Below, piece by piece: positions 1-10,910 of a stretch of 43,028 bases of DNA. This DNA is from Streptomyces hyderabadensis (GTDB lineage Bacteria; Actinomycetota; Actinomycetes; Streptomycetales; Streptomycetaceae). Where the stretch lies: the NCBI RefSeq assembly GCF_020404845.1, contig NZ_JAIOJZ010000060.1, forward strand, positions 1 to 43,028, read 5' to 3'. Both the position numbers and the translations under genes were made by a program. The notes beneath the pieces are model-generated. The model had not been told where the DNA came from and ran no database searches. It worked only from the letters and a program-made list of their open reading frames with translations. Numbering within the stretch: the first letter of the stretch is position 1; each line of letters opens with the position of its first letter.

Positions 1-1
1 G

Positions 2-45
2 AAGGGCTGGTCCTGGAACTTCGGTTCCGGGACCAGTCCTTTTTT
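2..45 (+). terminator. Rho-independent terminator of an upstream gene
   Basis: A perfect 13-bp stem (7-19 with 24-36, one G-T pair) closes a TTCG tetraloop. Flanking bases 2-6 can pair with 37-41, and a run of six T follows at 40-45. This is a textbook intrinsic terminator for a plus-strand gene lying outside the window. In S. coelicolor the neighbouring upstream gene is, from memory of gene order, an RNase J-type gene; that identity is inference. Confidence 0.9.
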
Positions 46-91
46 GCTTTCCTTTACTTCGAGTTCACGTTGCGCCCCGACCATCCCACAT

Positions 92-769
92 ATGGGTACT
101 GCAGCAATGCTCAGGGCCGCCGGCGTGGGTGTCGGTGACGAGGTCGTCGTACCTGCCTTCGGGAACGTGGAGGTCGCCGAGGCCGTGGCCCTGGTGGGCG
201 CGTTGCCGGTCTTCGCCGACATAGATCCGGCGACGTACTGCCTGGACGCCTCTCTGGTGGAGGCGGCGCTGACGCCCAGGACCGCCGCCGTCGTCGTCGT
301 GCACCGGTTCGGGCGGCCGGCGGACATGGGCTCCCTGCACCGGATCGGGGAGCGACACGGGCTGCTCGTGCTGGAGCAGGGCGAGTCCGAGGTGCCGTAC
401 GACGAGATAGCGCGACGCCGGCAGCGAGCGGCCTATCTCGACGGGAAGTTGAGGGGCGTGCGGACCCCCGACGGGGGTGACGGGCACACCTATCAGCAGT
501 ACGTGGTGCGGGTGCCGGGGAACGGGCGGCCGGACCGTGACGCCTTCGCCCGCGCCGTGCGGGGGAGGGGAGTCGAGTGCCGGGTGCCGGTGAAGACGCC
601 CGTGCACCGGATGCCTGGCTTCCGGCGGTGTGTGTCTCTTCCGGAGACGGAGCGGGCCGTCGACGAGACTCTCGCGCTGCCCGTCGAGGCGGCGTTGACC
701 AAGCGGGACATGCAGCGGATCGTGTCCGCCTGCAATGCGCTCGGTGGGCTGCTGCAACCCGCGCACTGA
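92..769 (+). CDS. Degenerate DegT/DnrJ/EryC1-like aminotransferase, PLP segment missing
   Basis: The 225-residue product matches the start of the large domain of DegT-family sugar aminotransferases: GDEVVVP (15-21), PVFADIDPATY (39-49), AALTPRTAAVVVVH (58-71) and the GRPADM stretch. It then jumps to the C-terminal small-domain part (HTYQQYVVRV near 132-141, RGVECRVPVKTPVH near 159-172). The roughly 80-100 residues between them, which hold the Schiff-base lysine, are absent. The pyridine-binding Asp of the usual E-D-A-A-Q motif is replaced by Gln (E95-Q96-G97). Normal members are about 370-400 residues. The reading frame is open with normal codon use, so this may be a preserved pseudoenzyme rather than a fresh pseudogene. 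ATG 92 was chosen because it aligns with the family SGTAAL start, but no clear ribosome binding site is visible; TTG 44 and ATG 107 are alternatives. Function unknown. Confidence 0.7.
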   Translation: MGTAAMLRAAGVGVGDEVVVPAFGNVEVAEAVALVGALPVFADIDPATYCLDASLVEAALTPRTAAVVVVHRFGRPADMGSLHRIGERHGLLVLEQGESEVPYDEIARRRQRAAYLDGKLRGVRTPDGGDGHTYQQYVVRVPGNGRPDRDAFARAVRGRGVECRVPVKTPVHRMPGFRRCVSLPETERAVDETLALPVEAALTKRDMQRIVSACNALGGLLQPAH

Positions 770-782
770 GGAAAGGCCGTGG

Positions 783-812
783 TTGGGAGCACCGGCTTGT
801 TCGGGGTATGAT
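783..812 (+). promoter_or_regulatory. Promoter of tRNA-Thr
   Basis: A TTGGGA -35 hexamer (783-788) lies 18 bp from a TATGAT -10 hexamer (807-812). Transcription would start near 819, about 32 nt before the tRNA. The leader contains a small perfect hairpin with a GAAA tetraloop (CGAGG 827-831, CCTCG 836-840), just upstream of the mature 5' end. Confidence 0.7.
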
Positions 813-850
813 CTATTCCGTTGCCGCGAGGGAAACCTCGAAAGCGACAG

Positions 851-923
851 GCCCCTATAGCTCAGTCGGCAGAGCGTCTCCATGGTAAGGAGAAGGTCAA
901 CGGTTCGATTCCGTTTGGGGGCT
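851..923 (+). tRNA. tRNA-Thr (anticodon GGT)
   Basis: The cloverleaf folds fully. A 7-bp acceptor stem pairs 851-857 with 916-922, the D-arm is GCTC/GAGC, and the anticodon stem TCTCC/GGAGA holds loop ATGGTAA with anticodon GGT, reading ACC. The variable loop is five bases (AGGTC) and the T-arm AACGG/CCGTT holds loop TTCGATT. The discriminator is T923, and the CCA end is not encoded (CCG follows), so it must be added by a CCA-adding enzyme. Confidence 0.97.
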
Positions 924-930
924 CCGGCAC

Positions 931-960
931 AAAGGCCCCGCCCATTCGGGCGGGGCCTTT
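931..960. terminator. Bidirectional terminator between tRNA-Thr and osaC
   Basis: A perfect 13-bp stem pairs 931-943 with 948-960 around loop ATTC. The stem is flanked by AAA and TTT, so it works as a T-tailed terminator in both directions. It sits 7 nt after the tRNA and 12 nt beyond the osaC stop codon, and serves both converging units. Confidence 0.9.
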
Positions 961-972
961 CGCATGCCCTGG

Positions 973-3600
973 TCAGTCCGCCTGGGGCTCCGGGACGCGC
1001 ATCGCGAGAATGGCCATGTCGTCGGACGGGGCGTCGGACGCGAAGCGCTCCACCGCGCGCATGATGCGGGCGGCCACCGCGCCCGCCGTCAGTCCGGTAC
1101 AGGTGGTCAGGACGTCGGCGAGACCGTCGTCGCCCAGCATGCGCGTGCCCTCGCGGCGTTCGGTGACGCCGTCCGTGACACAGAGCAGGACGTCGCCCGG
1201 GTCGAGGGTGACCGTCTGCTCGTACAGCTCCAGGTCCTCGATGACGCCGAGGAGGGGCTGCGGTTCGGCGGCCGGTTCCACCGTGCCGTCCTGGCGCAGG
1301 CGGAGCGGGAGCGGATGGCCGGCGCAGACGACCTTCAACTCCGCGCTGCCGTCCTCCTGCGGGCGCATCTCGCCGTACAGCAGCGTCAGGAAGCGGCTGC
1401 GGGCACCCTCGTCGAGGATGGCGGAGTTGAGGCGCTGCAGGACCTCCGGGCCGCTGAGGCCTTCGCGGGCCAGCAGGCGCAGGGCGTGCCGGGCGAGACC
1501 GGTGACCGCGGCCGCGTTGGGGCCCGTACCGCAGACGTCGCCGATGGCGAAGCCGTAGGCGTCGTCGCTGATGGGGAAGAGGTCGTAGAAGTCGCCGCCG
1601 ACCTCGTTGCCCTCGCCCGCGGCGCGGTAGATGACGTCGACCTCGACGCCGTCCACGACGGGCAGCTCCGGGGGCAGGAGGCTGCGCTGGAGGGACTGGC
1701 TGATGGCCGTGCGCTCCGAGTACAGGCGGGCGTTGTCCAGGGCCAGGGCGGCCCGGCGGGACAGGTCCTCGGCCAGTTCCAGGATCTCCTGGCGGAAGTG
1801 GTCGTCGGTGGGCTTGCCGAGGGTGAGCATGCCGATGACGCGGTTGCGGGCGACCAGCGGCAGGACCACGGTCTCGCCGCCGACCGCGGAGGCGGTGGCG
1901 AGGGTGGGGCCGATGCCGGTGCTCAGCGGCTGGGTGGCGCCGCCGCCGCTGAGGCCGAGGTCGCGCATGGAGGTGCGCAGCGCCGCCTGGTGGGCCATCT
2001 CGGCGGGCGCCGTCCACACCCGGGCGCCCGGGGTGGGCACCGGGTCGGGCGGGGCGATCTTCGACAGCAGGGACTTGATGCCGTCGATCAGCTCCTCGTC
2101 CTCGTGCAGGACGTAGGAGAGGTAGGGGTCCGAGGCCTGGTCGGCGATGGTGTAGACGGCGCACCAGGTGGCCAGCGTGGGGACCGTCATCTGGGCCATC
2201 AGGGCCAGCGTCTGGTCGCGGTCGAGGGTGCCGGCGAGGAGGTCGGAGGCCTCGACGAGGAAGCTGAGCGAACCGCGGCGCAGCCGCTCCAACTCGCCCA
2301 GGCGCGCCGACTCGACGGCGAGCGCGATGCGGTCGGCCGCGAACTGGAGGCGCAGCGCCTCCTCGTTGGAGTACCGGCCGGGGGCCTCGGCGGCGACGCC
2401 GAGGGAGCCGGTGAGGCGGCCCTCCACCTTGAGGGGGACGGTGACGACCGAGCGCATGCCCGTGCTGTTGAGCAGCGGGACCGCGCCGGGGACGGACTCC
2501 AGGTCGTCGTGGACGGCGGGCATGCGTGCCGAGCCGTAGCGGCCGGGGCCCGCCTCGACGGGGACGCGGGCGAAGCGCTGGCGGGCGGAGGGCAGTCCGG
2601 TGGAGGCGCGGACCTCCAACTCCGTTTCGTCGTCGGTCGCCAGGAGCAGGAAGGCGGCGTCGGCGTCGAGCATGTCCCGGGCGCGTTCGACCGTGCGCTG
2701 CAGGAGGCCGTCGAGGTCGTCCGGGGCGGGGGAGCCGATGAACACCTCGAAGGGGTCCGCGCTCTGGCCCTCGGCGGACGGGGCGTCGGAGGCCGGCACG
2801 CGCAACGGGGTCTGCAGCACCGCGCGTTCGTGGTCGCGCACGAGGAGGCAGACCGTGGAGGGCTCGCCGTCGGCGTCGCGGACGCGCAGGTGGGAGGCGT
2901 AGACCGGGGTGACGCGGCCGTTGGCGCCGCGCATGCCGTAGCTGCCCTCCCAGCGGGAGAGTTGGAGTGCCTCGGCGATGCCGGTGCTGGTGCCGGGGGT
3001 GTGCGGCCAGGCGGCGAGGTCGGTGAGCGGCTTGCCGGTGACCTGGTCGGCGGTGTAGCCGAACAGCTCCTCGGCGTCCTCGTTCCACGATGTGACCGCG
3101 CCGGTGCGGTCGATCTGGACGACGGCGACGCGTACCCGGCCGTCGGCGAGCGGCAGCAGGGCGGCCGGGAGGGAGGGGCCGGCGGCGCGGGTGCCGACGG
3201 GGCGCTCCGGCAGGTGGAGGTGGAACCAGACGTTCTTGAGGGTGGGTGTGTACTCCACGCCCCAGCGGTCGGCCAGGGCCGCGCACAGCTGGAGGCCGCG
3301 GCCGCCCTCGCGGTCGGGGCTGCCCATGTCGGCGGGGGAGCCCTGGAGGGGAACCTCGCGCTCCGGGTAGTGGTCGGCCACCTCGATGCGTACGCCGTCG
3401 TCGCTGCGCAGGCACAGGACGTCGGCGGTGGTGCCGGCGTGGACCACGGCATTGGTCACCAGTTCGCTGGTGAGCACCACGGCGTCGTCGACGATGTCGG
3501 CATGGCCCCAGCCCTGGAGCGTGTCGCGGACGAAGGACCGGGCGCTCGCCACGGATCGTCCGACGGGCTCGAAGCTGGCGGCCGCGCGCGCGGTGATCAC
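973..3600 (-). CDS. osaC: OsaC-type multidomain regulator (RsbW-like kinase, PAS, GAF, PP2C phosphatase)
   Basis: The 875-residue product begins with an anti-sigma-factor-type HATPase (about 5-130; N-box ELVTNAVVHA, G2 box GGRGLQL). A PAS domain follows (about 155-265; SWNEDAEELFGY), then two GAF-like regions (about 295-435 and 455-635), and a SpoIIE/PP2C phosphatase (about 655-870) with metal-ligand motifs GGDFYD, GDVCGTGP, VTDGVTE and SDDMAI. The order matches OsaC of S. coelicolor, which modulates SigB after osmotic shock (family knowledge). It lies divergent from osaA-osaB, as expected. The GTG start at 3600 has a GAGGAG sequence 4 nt upstream. An in-frame ATG at 3726 would add 42 Pro/Gly-rich residues that do not look like domain sequence. 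The G1 box is atypical (DHYPE in place of DxGxG), so kinase activity should not be assumed. Confidence 0.92.
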   Translation of the reverse strand: MITARAAASFEPVGRSVASARSFVRDTLQGWGHADIVDDAVVLTSELVTNAVVHAGTTADVLCLRSDDGVRIEVADHYPEREVPLQGSPADMGSPDREGGRGLQLCAALADRWGVEYTPTLKNVWFHLHLPERPVGTRAAGPSLPAALLPLADGRVRVAVVQIDRTGAVTSWNEDAEELFGYTADQVTGKPLTDLAAWPHTPGTSTGIAEALQLSRWEGSYGMRGANGRVTPVYASHLRVRDADGEPSTVCLLVRDHERAVLQTPLRVPASDAPSAEGQSADPFEVFIGSPAPDDLDGLLQRTVERARDMLDADAAFLLLATDDETELEVRASTGLPSARQRFARVPVEAGPGRYGSARMPAVHDDLESVPGAVPLLNSTGMRSVVTVPLKVEGRLTGSLGVAAEAPGRYSNEEALRLQFAADRIALAVESARLGELERLRRGSLSFLVEASDLLAGTLDRDQTLALMAQMTVPTLATWCAVYTIADQASDPYLSYVLHEDEELIDGIKSLLSKIAPPDPVPTPGARVWTAPAEMAHQAALRTSMRDLGLSGGGATQPLSTGIGPTLATASAVGGETVVLPLVARNRVIGMLTLGKPTDDHFRQEILELAEDLSRRAALALDNARLYSERTAISQSLQRSLLPPELPVVDGVEVDVIYRAAGEGNEVGGDFYDLFPISDDAYGFAIGDVCGTGPNAAAVTGLARHALRLLAREGLSGPEVLQRLNSAILDEGARSRFLTLLYGEMRPQEDGSAELKVVCAGHPLPLRLRQDGTVEPAAEPQPLLGVIEDLELYEQTVTLDPGDVLLCVTDGVTERREGTRMLGDDGLADVLTTCTGLTAGAVAARIMRAVERFASDAPSDDMAILAMRVPEPQAD

Positions 3601-4117
3601 TGAACTCCTCGTCCCTCTCTCCCCGTGCACGGCCTCATGGCCGACCGGCTCGCGCCGCTGCTGCGGCAGTCCACCCGTCGGCCCGGGATCCGGGGGCTGC
3701 TCCCCCGGGATCAGTCCGGTGGTCATTCCGGCCGCCCCTCCGATGCCCGCTCGTCTCCGTGCCACCGCCCAGACCGGACGGACCGGTTTGGCTGGACAGC
3801 CGTATGCAAGGTTACTTACCTTCGCCGTCCATCCGGATGCCGGTCTGCAGTGTTTCCGCCCAGAGGGTGTGCGGACGATGTGCGAAGCTGCCGAACTGTT
3901 ATGGCCTGGTTCGGCCGGGGTGAAACACTGGGCAAGCTGCTTGTGAAGGTCCGGGCAGGTGAATGCACGCCGAGTCGGGTGGGCAGCAGCCCTGGAAGCG
4001 GTCCGGCGTGCCGGGCCGGATCGCCCGGCAGTACGGGAAACAAGCGGCAGGAACCGGTCCGCCGAGCGTTGGCGGCCCGGGCAAGCGGTATCGGTCGACC
4101 CCTGCGGGAGGGACACA
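3601..4117. promoter_or_regulatory. Divergent control region between osaC and osaA
   Basis: These 517 bases hold no convincing gene and must contain promoters for both directions. Visible elements are a strong GC hairpin at about 3688-3708 (GATCCGGGGG against CCCCCGGGATC, one bulge) in the putative osaC leader, and an inverted repeat AAGGT-TACTT-ACCTT at 3808-3822. The region next to osaA contains several overlapping GC stems. I could not place a confident -10/-35 pair or a SigB-type GGGTAY box on either strand. The length suggests long leaders or several promoters. Confidence 0.5.
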
Positions 4118-9607
<5,490 letters not shown>

Positions 9608-10099
9608 GCGCGGGGGAGCCGGTGCGGCGGGCGGAAGCCGGGACCGGACCGGGGCCGGTGCCGGGACCCGGCCGAGGACCGGGGGCCCGGGCCTGGCGGG
9701 AAGCGGTCGGTACGCTCGGACCCCGGGCCCGTAGTACGTTCGGGCACGGTGTCCTCGTCCCTGCGGGCACCTTCCGTGCGGCTCGTCCGGGCGGTGTGCG
9801 AACGTGGGGTGTGTGTAAACGGCGGGAACCTTCGGCGTTCACGCGGAGTCGCTGACTCAGCGTGCCCGAAGCCGTGTAGGAGTACGGGATTCGGGGAACC
9901 TTCTGGTCTCCCGCCGCGTTTCTGCTACGAGCACAGTGACATCACGGTGACAGGGTGTGGCGACAGGCGGGGTGCGGCTACGATGACCGGCACAAGGACG
10001 GACGGCGCAAGGGAGCCGTCCCCCGGGGCGGCACCCGCCGGTGCCGTGCCAGGTCCTGTGGACAGGGGAGGCCCCACGCCGGGGCGAGGAGGGCGGGCC
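9608..10099 (+). promoter_or_regulatory. osaA-osaB intergenic region with long hairpin
   Basis: These 492 bases contain no supported gene. A three-part hairpin spans 9830-9871: CTTCGG/CCGAAG, CACGC/GCGTG and GAGTC/GACTC around loop GCT. It has no T-run, so it may be a U-less actinobacterial terminator for osaA or a structured leader of osaB. A candidate promoter follows, with TGTGGC at 9956-9961, a 17-bp spacer and TACGAT at 9979-9984. Transcription would then start near 9990, leaving a leader of about 110 nt before osaB. Separate transcription of osaB from osaA is therefore possible. Confidence 0.4.
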
Positions 10100-10774
10100 A
10101 TGGTGCAGAAGGCCAAGATCCTCCTGGTCGATGACCGGCCGGAGAATCTGCTTGCGCTGGAGGCGATCCTCTCGGCGCCCGATCAGACGCTGGTGCGGGC
10201 ATCGTCCGGGGAGGAAGCGCTCAAAGCACTGCTCACGGACGACTTCGCGGTCATTCTGCTGGACGTCCAGATGCCGGGCATGGACGGTTTCGAGACCGCC
10301 GCGCACATCAAGCGACGGGAGCGGACCCGGGACATCCCGATCATCTTCCTCACGGCGATCAACCACGGCCCGCACCACACCTTCCGCGGGTACGCGGCGG
10401 GCGCGGTGGACTACATCTCCAAGCCGTTCGACCCCTGGGTGCTGCGCGCCAAGGTCTCGGTCTTCGTCGAGCTGTACATGAAGAACTGCCAGCTGCGCGA
10501 GCAGGCGGCGCTGCTGAGGCTCCAGTTGGAGGGCAACGGCAAGGCCGAGGCGGGCGAGGCCAAGGAGCCGGCGGGGCTGCTCGCCGAGCTGTCGGCGCGG
10601 CTGGCGGCCGTGGAGGAGCAGGCGGAGGCGCTGTCGAAGCAGCTCGGCGACGAGTCGACGGACGCTGCCGCGGTGGCGACGGCCGCCCACCTGGAGCGCA
10701 AGCTCACGGGACTGCGGCGGGCGCTGGACGCCCTGGAGCCGGGCGCGTCCGGCGGCCAGGCCGCCGTCAACTGA
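10100..10774 (+). CDS. osaB: OsaB response regulator, receiver plus coiled coil
   Basis: The 224-residue product starts with a CheY-like receiver (about 5-122). The acidic pocket is Asp11-Asp12, the phosphoacceptor is Asp55 in LLDVQMPGMDG, and the conserved Thr85 and Lys108 (SKPF) are present. After residue 130 there is a heptad-rich, Glu/Ala/Leu-rich region typical of a coiled coil, and no DNA-binding domain. It matches OsaB, the partner of OsaA, whose loss in S. coelicolor causes osmosensitivity and altered antibiotic production (literature knowledge). ATG 10100 is preceded by GAGGAGG at 7 nt. An in-frame ATG at 9982 would add 39 residues, but that stretch has poor third-position GC and is more likely leader. 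Output is probably through protein-protein contact. Confidence 0.93.
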   Translation: MVQKAKILLVDDRPENLLALEAILSAPDQTLVRASSGEEALKALLTDDFAVILLDVQMPGMDGFETAAHIKRRERTRDIPIIFLTAINHGPHHTFRGYAAGAVDYISKPFDPWVLRAKVSVFVELYMKNCQLREQAALLRLQLEGNGKAEAGEAKEPAGLLAELSARLAAVEEQAEALSKQLGDESTDAAAVATAAHLERKLTGLRRALDALEPGASGGQAAVN

Positions 10775-10897
10775 CGCCGCGGGGGCCTGTGAGGGCTTGT
10801 CAGGGGCGGTAGCGGAAGCGTCAGTTCCGTCCCCGGCGCGGGGACGACACGAACGGGTGAAGCGGTAGGCACACGTGTCGACCGGCGCCTCCCCCGG

Positions 10898-10910
10898 TAA
10901 CCTCACACCC
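10898..10910 (+). promoter_or_regulatory. Probable leaderless promoter of ftsK
   Basis: TAACCT (10898-10903) lies 7 nt before the ftsK ATG at 10911, with no Shine-Dalgarno sequence in the last 20 nt. This spacing puts the transcription start at or next to the A of ATG, the usual layout of leaderless actinobacterial mRNAs. The -35 region is weak (TGTCGA about 17 nt further upstream). Confidence 0.5.

Noticed and set aside
65..3415. Long minus-strand frame overlapping osaC in another phase
   Set aside because: Pro/Arg-rich shadow of osaC; the OsaC frame has clear domains and proper codon bias. It also crosses the tRNA.
3601..3726. Longer osaC starting at ATG 3726
   Set aside because: The extra 42 residues are Pro/Gly-rich and overlap a hairpin; GTG 3600 has a better ribosome binding site and fits the kinase fold.
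3808..3822. Iron box (DmdR/IdeR type) upstream of osaC
   Set aside because: The half-sites resemble AGGTTA but spacing is short and the second half does not match; kept only as an uncharacterised inverted repeat.
3900..4117. Possible riboswitch (ydaO c-di-AMP or cobalamin type) in the osaA leader
   Set aside because: GGTGAATGCACG looked suggestive, but the conserved cores of these riboswitches are missing.
9982..10099. Longer osaB starting at ATG 9982
   Set aside because: About a quarter of third positions are A/T, unlike nearby genes; a strong ribosome binding site precedes ATG 10100, and a -10-like box overlaps the upstream ATG.
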